From JAGVUD01 sp052033935 (GTDB taxonomy: Bacteria; Armatimonadota; UBA5829; DSUL01), in NCBI GenBank assembly GCA_052033935.1, contig JBPOJE010000012.1:24453-88452 (forward strand): a stretch of 64,000 nt of DNA, given 5' to 3'. Made by a program: the position numbers and the translations under genes. Shown here one piece after another: positions 55,497 through 64,000 of this stretch (its first letter is position 1; each line of letters begins with the position of its first letter). A model generated the notes under the pieces. It searched no databases. It was not told where the DNA came from and was given only the letters and a program-made list of their open reading frames with translations.

Positions 55497-56819
55497 GTGC
55501 CAGAACGCGAACTCTTTGTACCCAGAGCCTTCCTTGATCCCGCCGAGCCTGCTCCAGGAACGCTGCCGCCGGCCTTCCACGTGATGGTGAAGCCGCGCGG
55601 CGCCGTTTGCAACCTGGGCTGCAGCTACTGCTTCTACCTGCGCAAGGAGTCTATCTACAAAGGCGCGTCGGGCTTCCGAATGACGGACGGCGTACTGGAA
55701 TCCTTCACACGTCAGTATATCAAGGCGCAGACGATTCCGCAGGTCTCGTTTGCCTGGCAGGGCGGCGAGCCGACCCTGATGGGGCTCGACTTCTTCCGAC
55801 GGGCCGTCGAGCTTCAGGAGAAGTACCGCCCCACGCATATGCACATCACCAACTCCTTTCAGACCAACGGCATCCTGCTCGACGAGGAGTGGGCCCGGTT
55901 CCTGAAGGAGCACGGCTTTCTGATTGGCCTCAGTATGGACGGCCCCCGCGACCTGCACGACGCGAACCGTACGGACAAAGGCGGCCACGGAACCTTCGAC
56001 CGGGTGCATGCTGCCCTCAAGCTCTTGCAGAAGCACGGCGTCGAGCACAACATCCTCTGCGTCGTCAACCGCGCCAACTCGGATCACGGGAAGCGCGTCT
56101 ACCGCTTCTTCCGCGACGAGGGCGTCGAGTTCATCCAGTTCATTGCGGCGGTCGAGCGGTTGCCGGATGGCAGCGTGACGGACTGGACGCCCCGGCCTGA
56201 AAAATGGGGCCAGTTTCTGTGCGATGTGTTCGACGAGTGGGTGCGCCGCGATGTGGGGCGGATGTTCGTGCAGCACTTCGACGTAGCGCTCGAAGCCTGG
56301 CTTGGGATGGAGACCAGCCTTTGCGTGTATGCGAAGACCTGCGGCAACGCGATGGCGCTGGAGCACAATGGCGATCTATACTCTTGCGACCACTACGTCA
56401 ACGCGGAACACTTCCTCGGCAACCTGATGCAGACGTCGCTCGAAAGCCTGGCCGCTTCGCCGTTCCAGCGCAAGTTCGGAACGGACAAGCAGGATCTGCT
56501 GCCCGAGTATTGCCGGCAGTGCGACGTGCTGTTCGCCTGCAACGGCGCTTGCCCGAAGGACCGCTTCCTCAAGACGCCGGACGGGCAGCCGGGGCTGAAC
56601 TACCTGTGTGTGGGGTTCAAGAAGTTCTATCATCATGTGGACCCGTGTATGCGCGTGATGGCCGGGCTGCTGCGGCAGCAGCGCGCGCCCGCCGAGATTA
56701 TGGCGATGGCCGCCGAGCAGGACAAAGCGAACATGGCGACCGCCCGCCGCAACGACCCATGCCCGTGCGGAAGCGGGCGCAAGTACAAGAACTGCTGTTT
56801 GGGAAAGGAAAAACGTTGA
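55497..56819 (+). CDS. Anaerobic sulfatase-maturase-type radical SAM/SPASM protein with SEC-C tail
   Basis: The 440-residue protein has the radical SAM cluster CNLGCSYC (C38, C42, C45) and WQGGEPTLMG. The SPASM region with CGNAMALEHNGDLYSCDHYV and CRQCDVLFACNGACPKDRF matches anSME enzymes, which oxidise Ser/Cys in sulfatases to formylglycine. The last residues (RNDPCPCGSGRKYKNCCLG) form a SEC-C zinc motif, also seen at the end of some SPASM proteins. Start GTG 55497 has GAAAGGA upstream. No sulfatase gene lies in the window. Confidence 0.88.
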   Translation: MPERELFVPRAFLDPAEPAPGTLPPAFHVMVKPRGAVCNLGCSYCFYLRKESIYKGASGFRMTDGVLESFTRQYIKAQTIPQVSFAWQGGEPTLMGLDFFRRAVELQEKYRPTHMHITNSFQTNGILLDEEWARFLKEHGFLIGLSMDGPRDLHDANRTDKGGHGTFDRVHAALKLLQKHGVEHNILCVVNRANSDHGKRVYRFFRDEGVEFIQFIAAVERLPDGSVTDWTPRPEKWGQFLCDVFDEWVRRDVGRMFVQHFDVALEAWLGMETSLCVYAKTCGNAMALEHNGDLYSCDHYVNAEHFLGNLMQTSLESLAASPFQRKFGTDKQDLLPEYCRQCDVLFACNGACPKDRFLKTPDGQPGLNYLCVGFKKFYHHVDPCMRVMAGLLRQQRAPAEIMAMAAEQDKANMATARRNDPCPCGSGRKYKNCCLGKEKR

Positions 56820-56890
56820 CGGGGCAAGGTGAAAGGCCACAGAGGGGCTGGCACAAACTTGGCGGGTTCATTCCGTTGAGTGGCGTTCTC

Positions 56891-56916
56891 GCCGCCGGGT
56901 GCGGACACCCGGCGGC
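56891..56916. repeat. Hairpin between convergent genes
   Basis: A perfect 11-bp stem GCCGCCGGGTG-CGGA-CACCCGGCGGC lies between the SPASM gene and the methylase gene. There is no T-tract, so it is only a possible transcript end. Confidence 0.4.
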
Positions 56917-56971
56917 ATGGGACAGGTGCGGCCAATGGCCAGCCTTACCAAGGCGTGCCGATAGTCAAGCA

Positions 56972-58504
56972 CTACGCGAGCAAGTCATCGAATAGCCCCT
57001 TCAACCCGGAAGCAGCACCATCACGGCTCAAACGGGCAACGTACTCCGTAGCAGCATCGTTCGAGATGCTGCTGAATGCTTCGGGCGTGGGCACCAATGC
57101 CTTGTTCAGGTCGTGCGGCTCAAACTTGTCCAGCTTGGCGCCGTACCGCCGCACCTCCGCTGACATTATCTGCTGACCCACGGGCGAGGCGAAATACAGG
57201 AAGAGATGCTCCACGAAATGCGCACCAAAGAGATTTGGGTAGAAGCTGTGGAAGCAGGTCAGAGAGACTGCCCGGCTGGTGTTGCGAATGGCCTTGAAGC
57301 CATCCCGGGAGAAAACCCCAATCAGGATAGGGGCCGACTGCCGACTCTCTAGCTTGTACCAGGGTTTTCTCATGCGGGTGAGGTAACGCCTGTGAAGGCC
57401 TTCGCGTTCACCGTGTTCAATGTACCGCTTTACTGCCTCGCACTGCGACGACGCAAGGTCCGCCAGCAGAACGCGCTCGCCGGTTTCGACAAGGTGTGCG
57501 ATGGCAGCATCCGTGAGACGGCTTTGGCCGACCTGTGAGCTCCGCGAGATGCATGGGTGGAAGATGGACGACGGCAACTCCCATTTCTGTGCTTCAGACT
57601 TTGACAGGACAAAGAAGGCGTTTGCCCCGGTCGCTATCCCGCGGGAGAACGTGCCGTACAGCGACAGAGGCTGCAGCGCACTGCCTACGACGTCACACGG
57701 TGTCTCAAAGTGTCGCAACCACTTCGCGGTGGGGCTTAGTTCCGCCTGCGGGATGGCGGCGCTGCATGGCAGACTGCCGAGGCCGCCCTCCAACTGAGCA
57801 AGCGACTGCACGGTGTAGAATGTGATTGCCTCATCCTTACCGTCATCGGCCACAAGAACGAGCCCAAGGGAAGTCGTCGCATCGGGAAACACCGCATCCT
57901 CGGGCTCGAGCCGCACCAGCGCCTTGAGAACCTTCCTGTCCAGAAGCGCACGCTTGACAGTCGTCCCGTAGCCAGTGTTAAGGAATTCAAGCGGCATTAG
58001 GTAAGCCAAACAGCCACCGGATTCCAGTTCAGAAAGCGACTTCAGGAGAAACGCGGACGCAGTGTTGAGGTAGCCAGTCAAACTTTCGCCCAAGTGCCTA
58101 GCAAGCGCGGATATGACCCGCTGACGGTCCTCAAAGTGCTGAAAGCGCATGTACGGCGGATTGCACACAATAGCAGCATGTTTGCGGTGCCAGACGGAGA
58201 AGTAGTCCGCGTTCGCCACGTTCAGTGTCCCTTCGCACCCGCCAGGATGGGCCTGATGAAAGTGCGACAGCACCGTTGGATCCTTCTCGATACCGCTGAA
58301 CAAAACCGCCGCGTTCAGTTCACGGGCGGCGAAGTAGAACGCGCCGAGACCAAAGGCCGGATCAAACAGATCCTTGGCCCCTCTCTCTAGAAGCCAACGG
58401 CACATGAACTTGGCGACAGGCGGCGGTGTGAAGAACTGCCCGTAACGCCGTCTGTGTTCCAGACCAACACGACTGTGATAGCTTGCGACTGCTTCAGCCG
58501 ACAC
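56972..58504 (-). CDS. Type II N6-adenine DNA methyltransferase (AccI-like system)
   Basis: The 510-residue gamma-class methylase has motif X GQFFTPPPVAKFM near residues 22-34, AdoMet motif I FDPAFGLGAF (47-56) and the catalytic NPPY (115-118). A long C-terminal target-recognition part follows. It would protect host DNA at the site cut by the partner. Its ATG overlaps the endonuclease stop region by 11 nt, giving the order R then M on the minus strand. The pair is visibly less G+C rich than its neighbours, in line with transfer. Confidence 0.85.
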   Translation of the reverse strand: MSAEAVASYHSRVGLEHRRRYGQFFTPPPVAKFMCRWLLERGAKDLFDPAFGLGAFYFAARELNAAVLFSGIEKDPTVLSHFHQAHPGGCEGTLNVANADYFSVWHRKHAAIVCNPPYMRFQHFEDRQRVISALARHLGESLTGYLNTASAFLLKSLSELESGGCLAYLMPLEFLNTGYGTTVKRALLDRKVLKALVRLEPEDAVFPDATTSLGLVLVADDGKDEAITFYTVQSLAQLEGGLGSLPCSAAIPQAELSPTAKWLRHFETPCDVVGSALQPLSLYGTFSRGIATGANAFFVLSKSEAQKWELPSSIFHPCISRSSQVGQSRLTDAAIAHLVETGERVLLADLASSQCEAVKRYIEHGEREGLHRRYLTRMRKPWYKLESRQSAPILIGVFSRDGFKAIRNTSRAVSLTCFHSFYPNLFGAHFVEHLFLYFASPVGQQIMSAEVRRYGAKLDKFEPHDLNKALVPTPEAFSSISNDAATEYVARLSRDGAASGLKGLFDDLLA

Positions 58505-59561
58505 CCAGAACCTCCTTCAGCACGCGACCGTCCAGATAGCCACGGCCGCCTTCAAAGGTCACGTAGAAAAGAAGCCGCCCGCTGCCGAACTCCTTCATTT
58601 GCGACCGATGCACTGGCATGTCGATCCTGCCAATGACCTCATGCCCAACGTGCACATTGATCTTTATCGTTGTCTTGCCCTGGTTCTTGACGTCGCGCTC
58701 CACAGCAAAGACCGGACCTTCGTTCTCTGCGTGTGAAGCGATTTCCAAGATGCGCTCAAAAGGTATCAGATACGCTTTGTCAAAAAAGACCTGCAAGTAA
58801 TAATGCTTGACGCCGAAACGCTGCACCCAGCGGTTGACCAGAGCGATGTCCTCCACCTTCGGCGTGATGCTCAGGTAGTCACGCTTATGTAGAACTGCGA
58901 TCTGTGTCTTGAGGTCACTGAAAAGCGCGCTCAAACGACGCAGTGAGGATGAGGATGACCATTGGGGTCGTCGGAAATCCCAATCCTTGAATGATTCATC
59001 GCTTGCCTGCAACAGCAAGCGGTGTAGTTCAGGGCTCTTCTGGCGTAGCAGAACAGCAAGGTCGCTGTTGAGTATCTCGCTTCTGATTCGGCTGCAGGCT
59101 GCCCGGGCTGCGGCTGCGCGCTGCTCCATGTAATCAGCGTACCGCCTCGCGAGGAAGGAACTGGAGCGGACTTCGATCGCCGCAATCGCGCTTTGCACAA
59201 CTGCGGGGCTAGATGTGTCAGGGGTGCCCGCCGGAAGCTTGGAGCGGTCAAAGATGAGGACGTCGGGGCGCTTCCCAACGTCATTGAGTTCGTCCTGGTA
59301 GGCGGCGTAGAACGCAGCAAAGCCGTCATCCCCGGCGGCGATAGTGTCTGCGCGACCGTACGGGACTGCAAGCAGCCCTGGCTCGTTCTCGTTGATCGCA
59401 GTCGTGACTAGAGCTTCGGCCCAGTCACTCTGCTCTCTGTTCGTCAAGAACTCAGAGTTCGCCATCGTCGGTGGCCGGCCACTGACTTGGATATCAGGGT
59501 CGATGCTAAGGTCCAAGGCCTGAACTAGGTGTAGGATTCTATTCTTGTAGGTTGTGCTCAT
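58494..59561 (-). CDS. Type II restriction endonuclease, AccI family
   Basis: The 355-residue product from ATG 59561 (MSTTYKNRILHLVQALDLSI) resembles AccI (which cuts GT/MKAC) in length and N-terminal pattern. A likely active site is PD at 99-100 (KRPDVLIFD) and E130 in AIEVRSSSF, a PD-(D/E)xK-like arrangement where the usual Lys is Arg132. I reject the longer reading to 59825 because its first 87 residues look like non-coding translation. It pairs with the methylase that follows. Confidence 0.75.
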   Translation of the reverse strand: MSTTYKNRILHLVQALDLSIDPDIQVSGRPPTMANSEFLTNREQSDWAEALVTTAINENEPGLLAVPYGRADTIAAGDDGFAAFYAAYQDELNDVGKRPDVLIFDRSKLPAGTPDTSSPAVVQSAIAAIEVRSSSFLARRYADYMEQRAAAARAACSRIRSEILNSDLAVLLRQKSPELHRLLLQASDESFKDWDFRRPQWSSSSSLRRLSALFSDLKTQIAVLHKRDYLSITPKVEDIALVNRWVQRFGVKHYYLQVFFDKAYLIPFERILEIASHAENEGPVFAVERDVKNQGKTTIKINVHVGHEVIGRIDMPVHRSQMKEFGSGRLLFYVTFEGGRGYLDGRVLKEVLGVG

Positions 59562-59901
59562 ATGGCGGCTCGTGAACCTTGCGGGCAAAGCATGCAGGGG
59601 TGGCTGTGTCTGCCGTGAATTCAGCGGGCGACGTGCACGCTGGTTGCGTGCCAGCCCCTGCTGCCCTCCGCACAGGCCGACGTCAAGTATAGCACCTGGG
59701 GTGCCGCAGAGCCAGCACCCGCAGCGGCCGCGCACTGCAACGGGACGTCGAGGTGGCCGCCCTGCACCTATGTCAACACCACGATGCTGCCGCTCAGGGC
59801 GTGGCTTCCCGCCAGTGGTGCGCACTGTACCGCTTCAGCCGTGCACCTCCGGCCGCAGGAACCCTTACGCCACAGGTAGAACTGGCAACCGGAGGTACCC
59901 T
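59562..59901. other. Divergent gap between the restriction gene and the pectate-lyase-type gene
   Basis: About 340 nt without a recognisable gene. A frame open on the plus strand through this region has no protein character. GGAGGT at 59891-59896 is the ribosome-binding site of the next gene. TATACT read on the minus strand near 59692 is the only promoter-like element and lacks a partner. Confidence 0.4.
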
Positions 59902-61104
59902 ATGTCCCTTTCCATTCGCAACATATTTGTGGTCAGCCTCATCAGCGTGTTCTATGCAACTGGCACGGTTACCGCCGCCTCGTCTCTCAGCGTCCTCGAC
60001 TTCGGCGCAAAGGGCGACGGCAAGGCCGACGACACGGCCGCCATCCGAAAAGCCATCGAAGCGGGCCGCAAGCAATCTCGCCCGGTCACATTCCCGCGCG
60101 GGCAGTACATCGTCACCCAGCCGCTCGAGATCGAGGGTCAGAGCCTCGATGGAGCGGTCGCTGGAGCCTGGAACGCCGACAGTTGCCCGATGCCAACGCT
60201 TCGCGTGAGTCACGCGAAAGGCCCGGCCATCACGATGAAGGAAGGGGCATCAGTCCACGCGCTTGCTCTTGTTTACGACCGCAAGGACGGTGCGAAGTAT
60301 CCCGCGGCGATTCAGGTCAGCGGGTGCGGCGTCTCCATCTCCAACACCCGCCTGCAGTACTGCGACGACGGCATTATGGCCGACGGCAAGAGCAACACCG
60401 GGCGGCTGAACATCGAGAACGTCTTCATCGTGGCGCCGCGCGGGGTGGGGGTGTATGTGACGCGCACGTACGACATACCGACTCTGCGCAATATCGAGGT
60501 GTGGAACAACGCATCGGAGATGTTCCCCGGCCCGGCGTTCCGGTTCGGGCACAACGACGGCATGCGCGCGAGCCAGCTTTTCGCCTTCAAGCTGCAAGTG
60601 GGCTTCGAGTTCGTGGACGATGAGTCTGGCGCGTTCTGGGGAATTCTGCAGGACTGTGCGACGGACGCCTGCTCGGTCGGCGTGCGCGTGAATGGTGAGA
60701 AGGGCCACACCATTGGTATTACTGGCGGCTTCTTCTGGAACCACCACATGACGCTCGACCTTTTGAACCCGAAAGCGAACGTGCGCGTCGCAAACGCCGA
60801 GCTTCAGTCGAACGGGGCGCCCGCTATTGACTGCAAAGCCTGCGGGTCGCTGCTCGTCAACAACTGCCGCCTGCCCCGCGCCAAGGAGAACAAAGGAATC
60901 TGGTCCGCGAACCTCGAGTCCGCCGGGAGCGCTTCCATCACGAACTGCCGCTTCGAGGCGTTCGGGCCGTGCATATCGATCGGCAAGGGGGTCAAGCAGG
61001 GGGTACTATCCGGCAACGTCTTCGCGCCCTCGTCTCACGAACGTATCCGCGACAACCGCGGCGACGGCAGCGACATAGTGATCAGCGGCAACTCCGGAGG
61101 GTAA
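59902..61104 (+). CDS. Exported pectate-lyase-fold (Pectate_lyase_3) protein
   Basis: The 400-residue product has a signal peptide (MSLSIRNIFVVSLISVFYATG, cleavage near AAS) and the classic opening LDFGAKGDGKADDTAAIRKA of right-handed beta-helix rhamnogalacturonase/pectate-lyase-3 proteins. Repeated short coils follow. No clear catalytic set is visible, so lyase, hydrolase or binding roles are possible. It precedes the GH4 gene on the same strand, a plausible pairing for uronide or galactoside breakdown. ATG 59902 has GGAGGT upstream. Confidence 0.8.
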   Translation: MSLSIRNIFVVSLISVFYATGTVTAASSLSVLDFGAKGDGKADDTAAIRKAIEAGRKQSRPVTFPRGQYIVTQPLEIEGQSLDGAVAGAWNADSCPMPTLRVSHAKGPAITMKEGASVHALALVYDRKDGAKYPAAIQVSGCGVSISNTRLQYCDDGIMADGKSNTGRLNIENVFIVAPRGVGVYVTRTYDIPTLRNIEVWNNASEMFPGPAFRFGHNDGMRASQLFAFKLQVGFEFVDDESGAFWGILQDCATDACSVGVRVNGEKGHTIGITGGFFWNHHMTLDLLNPKANVRVANAELQSNGAPAIDCKACGSLLVNNCRLPRAKENKGIWSANLESAGSASITNCRFEAFGPCISIGKGVKQGVLSGNVFAPSSHERIRDNRGDGSDIVISGNSGG

Positions 61105-61111
61105 CCCGCCC

Positions 61112-61283
61112 CGTCATTCCGGACAGCCCTCTCCGTCGTTGCGGACAAGCGCTCGCGTCATTCCGGTCACGTCATTGCGAACCCCCAATCACGTCATTCT
61201 GAACCCCGGGAAACGTCATTCTGAACTTGATTCAGAACCCACCCGCGCCGGATTCTGGATTCCGGATCAAGTCCGGAATGACG
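61112..61283. repeat. 22-bp-periodic CGTCATT array ending in a full palindromic element
   Basis: CGTCATT or CGTCGTT heptamers start at 61112, 61134, 61156, 61170, 61192 and 61214, spaced 22, 22, 14, 22 and 22 nt, each followed by C/GxGAAC/CCGGAC-like bases. The last copy opens a 70-bp palindrome (61214-61283: CGTCATTCTGAACTTGATTC ... GTCCGGAATGACG). The element is related to that at 4539-4612. The remaining gap to 61405 shows nothing else. Confidence 0.7.
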
Positions 61284-61405
61284 TGTCGTTGCTCAGCAAC
61301 CCAACCACTCAGCAACCCGGCAACTGAACCTGCACCGTCGCCAGAGGAAACTCCGCCCGCCGAATCGAACATCTCCAGCAAGACCAAACGAAGGGGGTTA
61401 CTCCC

Positions 61406-62734
61406 ATTTCTAAGAAGATCGCATTCATCGGGGCAGGCAGCTTTGGCTTTACGCGGGGCCTGGTCCGCGACATTCTCACTTTTCCCGCGCTGCAGGACAG
61501 CACGCTGGCGCTTATGGACATTGACCCGGAGCGCCTGGACTTCATCAAGAAGGCCGTGGACCGCATCGTCGAGGCCGGGAACTACCCGGCGAAGGTGATC
61601 ACCACGACCGACCGCAAGGAAGCGCTCGATGGCGCCGACGGGGTCGTCTGCACCATCCTGCAGGGTGGGGTGGACGTGTTCCGCACCGACATCGAGATTC
61701 CGATGAAGTACGGCGTGGACACCAACATCGGCGACACGCGCGGGCCGTCCGGCATCTTCCGCGCGCTGCGCACCATCCCCGTCATGCTCGACATCGTCCA
61801 CGACATCGAGTGCTACTGCCCGAAGGCCATCTTCCTGAACTACACGAACCCGATGGCCATGCTCTGTAAGGCGATGCTGTCCGAAAGCAACGTCACCGTC
61901 TCCGGGCTGTGCCACAGCGTTCAGGGGACGGCCATGATGCTCGCCAACTGGATCGGCGCACCGTTCGAGGAGGTTACCTACCTCTGCGCCGGCATCAACC
62001 ATCAGGCCTGGTATCTGACCTTCAAGCAGAACGGCGACGACGCCTACCCGCGCATCCTCGAGGCTGTGGAGACGAGGGAGGATATCTACAAGTCCGAGCT
62101 GGTTCGCAACGAGATGTTCCTGCATCTCGACTACTACGTCACCGAATCGAGTGGGCACAACTCCGAGTATGTCGCCTGGTTCCGCAAGCGCAAGGACCTG
62201 ATCGAGAAGTACTGCACCACGGGTACCAACTGGAACCCCGGCGTGCACGCCTACATCCTCAACGAGTATCTCCGCATCAAGGATACCTGGCGTGACGGCA
62301 TCAAGGAGCAGCTCGAAGCGCCCGTGAACCTGGACCGGGGACACGAGTACGCCGCCAGCATCTTCAACGCCTGTTTCGGCGATGGCGACCTGTTCGAGTT
62401 CAACGGCAACGTGCTGAACAAGGGTCTGATAGACAACCTTCCGCCGGAGTGCTGTGTGGAGGTTCCGGTGCTGGCGTCGAAGCGCGGGCTGGACGCGATG
62501 CATGTCGGAGCGCTTCCCGCGCAGCTTGCCATCCTGAACAACATCAGCGCGCGCATCGAGGACCTGGCTGTCGAAGGCGCCATCGAGGGCGACCGCCGGA
62601 AGGTGTTCCACGCGGTTTGCCACGACCCGCTGACCTCCGCCGTGCTGAGCCTGGACGAGATCAAGCAGATGGTGGACGAGATGTTCGAGGCCAACCGCGG
62701 CTGGCTGCCGCAGTTCAAGGGGCTGGAGAGCTAG
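61406..62734 (+). CDS. GH4 glycosidase, MelA/LplD-like (alpha-galactosidase or alpha-galacturonidase)
   Basis: The 442-residue NAD- and metal-dependent hydrolase has the N-terminal Rossmann motif AFIGAGSFGFTRGLV and ALMDIDPERL. LNYTNPMAML and the metal-binding GLCHSVQGT, followed by CAGINHQAWYL, are hallmark GH4 motifs of the MelA branch. The ATG at 61514 would delete the Rossmann motif. The frame back to the stop at 61325-61327 contains no ATG, GTG, TTG or CTG. ATT at 61406 with AAGGGGG 7 nt upstream gives a family-typical N-terminus (I/MSKKIAFIG). Cytoplasmic hydrolysis of small galactosides or uronides is likely. Confidence 0.88.
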   Translation: MSKKIAFIGAGSFGFTRGLVRDILTFPALQDSTLALMDIDPERLDFIKKAVDRIVEAGNYPAKVITTTDRKEALDGADGVVCTILQGGVDVFRTDIEIPMKYGVDTNIGDTRGPSGIFRALRTIPVMLDIVHDIECYCPKAIFLNYTNPMAMLCKAMLSESNVTVSGLCHSVQGTAMMLANWIGAPFEEVTYLCAGINHQAWYLTFKQNGDDAYPRILEAVETREDIYKSELVRNEMFLHLDYYVTESSGHNSEYVAWFRKRKDLIEKYCTTGTNWNPGVHAYILNEYLRIKDTWRDGIKEQLEAPVNLDRGHEYAASIFNACFGDGDLFEFNGNVLNKGLIDNLPPECCVEVPVLASKRGLDAMHVGALPAQLAILNNISARIEDLAVEGAIEGDRRKVFHAVCHDPLTSAVLSLDEIKQMVDEMFEANRGWLPQFKGLES

Positions 62735-63007
62735 AAGGCTCCCGCATTCGTTCGCTGTGCGGCCAGGCGTCCGGGCCTGGCCGCCGGCGTGTTTGCGGCA
62801 ACGGAAACCGCAGCCGCAATTGCGTTGTTTGTTCTAGTGCGCCCCGCGATGCGCCCGGAATAATCGGGCTGGGAATGCGGCGACCCAAAGAGCCCGCGGG
62901 GCTGTCCCAAGCAGAGTGAGGTGGGACATCACGAAGCGCTGAACTCCCTGGGAGATGTGGCGTAACGCCCCGGCATACCCGGGGGCAGAGGAGAACTAAC
63001 AGCCAAA

Positions 63008-63697
63008 ATGTCCAGAGCACGAGAGAACTGGCTATTTGTTGCGGTCGTTCTGGCCGCGGCGGTGTTGACCTGCAGGCCTTCGCAGTCGTTCATCGGCGGC
63101 ATCGCCGATATTGGTGTGGATATGTTCGGTCTGGCGGTATCCGCAACAGGCGTCGCGATACGGCTCGTTGCCCGCGCGTGGAAGACCGCGTATGGCAAGA
63201 ACGGGCTTGTCACCAGCGGCCCATACTCGATTGTTCGCAATCCGATGTATGTTGGAAGCTTTCTAGTGGGCCTTGGGTTGTGCCTGATACTGGGTAGCTA
63301 CGTCTTTCTGGTCATCTACTCAGCCGCGTTTGCCGTCATCCACGGGCTGATCGCCAGGAGAGAAGAGAGCGAGTTGAGCGCGAGATGGCCGGATGAATAC
63401 CGGGCGTACAGGGCTTCGGTGCCGGGCTGGTTCCCTTCGCCTGTTCGTGTGCTCAGGGTGGTCCGGCCGTCCTGGCTGGCTGTCTCGAAGAACTCACTTG
63501 TGACGGAGCGCGCAAATTGCTTCGGCATCATCATCGGCGCTGTTCTTGCCGAGGCGTGGGCGCACTACGCGATGGATGGCTGGAGCGGTGCCCATGTACG
63601 GATCGTGGTGTGCCTTGCGATCGCCGCTGCTACGTCGGCCGCATGGCTTGCGCTCGAGTACAGCGTCCGGGCGCGCGGCCTCCATCAGACAGGCTGA
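63008..63697 (+). CDS. Isoprenylcysteine carboxyl methyltransferase-family membrane protein
   Basis: The 229-residue protein has several transmembrane helices and the ICMT/PEMT signature LVTSGPYSIVRNPMYVGSFL. It is followed by EESELSARWPDEYRAYRASV, the AdoMet-binding C-terminal part. An extra C-terminal hydrophobic pair extends beyond the usual domain. Bacterial members methylate small or lipid substrates; the actual one is unknown. ATG 63008 is preceded by AGAGGAG. The gap upstream (62735-63007) holds only a hairpin CGGCCAGG...CCTGGCCG at 62760-62783. Confidence 0.85.
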   Translation: MSRARENWLFVAVVLAAAVLTCRPSQSFIGGIADIGVDMFGLAVSATGVAIRLVARAWKTAYGKNGLVTSGPYSIVRNPMYVGSFLVGLGLCLILGSYVFLVIYSAAFAVIHGLIARREESELSARWPDEYRAYRASVPGWFPSPVRVLRVVRPSWLAVSKNSLVTERANCFGIIIGAVLAEAWAHYAMDGWSGAHVRIVVCLAIAAATSAAWLALEYSVRARGLHQTG

Positions 63698-63799
63698 GTA
63701 ACGGCCTCGCCGGATCGCCCCGGAGATGTTCTCCCGGGTTGCTGTCCGAGAGTATTCGTCCCGACGTCCGCTCAGGATGCCTGTCTGAGTCGCACCGTA

Positions 63800-64000
63800 C
63801 TGCCTCACGGGTAATCGTACCGTACTCAGGGTCTCCTGGAGCCTGCGGACGAGTTCGGTGATGGCTCGGATAGGCGCGGCAGGGTTCAGGCGTTCGTAGG
63901 TCTGCCTCAGGCAATCCTTTGTCTTTTCCGGGACATCGTTGCGCTCCAAGAGCCTCTGTGCGGGTGTTCTGGCGGAATCATAGAGCCGCTGGACCTTGGC
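63800..64000 (-). mobile_element. C-terminal end of an IS transposase (integrase-core DDE type), partial
   Basis: Read on the minus strand from the window edge, the frame encodes KVQRLYDSARTPAQRLLERN, then DVPEKTKDCLRQTYERLNPA. This is the well-conserved tail of IS481/ISNCY-like integrase-core transposases (xxxYDxxxTPYxRLLxSxxVPExxKxxLxxxYxxLNPA). The recognisable homology ends near 63823. The frame stays open further, but without family character, to 63494. The body of the transposase lies beyond the window and the element's end was not identified. Confidence 0.6.

Noticed and set aside
59562..59825. 87-residue N-terminal extension of the restriction enzyme
   Set aside because: It is Arg/Gly/Pro-rich non-coding-like translation; the family-like N-terminus begins at the ATG at 59561.
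59554..59901. N-terminal extension of the pectate-lyase-type protein
   Set aside because: The signal peptide and ribosome-binding site begin at 59902; the extension is low-complexity and lacks a translation start signal.

Overview
This 64 kb, G+C-rich window reads as chromosome of a free-living diderm bacterium with strong polysaccharide-degrading capacity. Evidence for a diderm is an outer-membrane barrel-type protein ending in Phe (50.4-51.5 kb), a lipobox lipoprotein and a PEP-CTERM exported protein. The mix of PEP-CTERM, many glycoside hydrolase and BNR-type exported proteins, a citramalate-based isoleucine route and CIRCE-controlled groESL fits Armatimonadota or a neighbouring lineage. 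That placement is an inference; no rRNA or tRNA gene is visible here.

Layout. 0-4.5 kb: a large exported-type repeat protein (OB-fold-like repeats plus FN3), apparently cut or frameshifted at its 5' end. 4.5-14.7 kb: a branched-chain amino-acid block, ilvB-ilvN-ilvC, a GNAT acetyltransferase, leuA-cimA and a DUF512 radical SAM protein. ilvB is preceded by a promoter, a roughly 300-nt leader and a strong attenuator-like terminator. 14.7-21.5 kb: accessory genes (Tat-exported alpha/beta hydrolase, PEP-CTERM protein with a long structured leader, a 79-bp tandem repeat array, a PRTase-like protein, a PPOX protein, a lipoprotein, a BNR protein). 21.6-38.9 kb: a long minus-strand run: CBS/DUF1385 membrane protein, argS, a GH42-like exported protein, a membrane protein, a PfkB kinase, alaS, a phosphatase-like membrane protein, ruvX, mltG, yqeG and a GH20 hexosaminidase. 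It faces a decayed GH172 remnant.

38.9-46.3 kb: rpmB, then CIRCE-groES-groEL, an msrA 3' remnant and a long Lhr helicase. 46.4-54.7 kb: an aryl/2-oxo-acid utilisation module: iorA-iorB-SSS symporter on plus, then an outer-membrane barrel protein and paaK-ACT-paaK on minus. The predicted logic is import, oxidative decarboxylation to acyl-CoA by IorAB, and CoA ligation of free aryl acids by the PaaK pair. 54.8-56.8 kb: a ferritin-like protein and an anSME-type radical SAM protein. 57-59.6 kb: an AccI-like type II restriction-modification pair. 59.9-62.7 kb: a pectate-lyase-fold protein and a GH4 enzyme separated by a 22-bp-periodic repeat array. The end holds an ICMT-type methyltransferase and the C-terminal piece of an IS transposase running off the window.

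The most unusual signals are the repeats (two families shared between distant gaps, a 79-bp tandem array, a 22-bp array), the ilvB leader, several genes whose clear N-termini lack a normal start codon (ATT proposed for two), an ArgRS without its HIGH histidines, and an IlvC cofactor loop that looks NADH-like.
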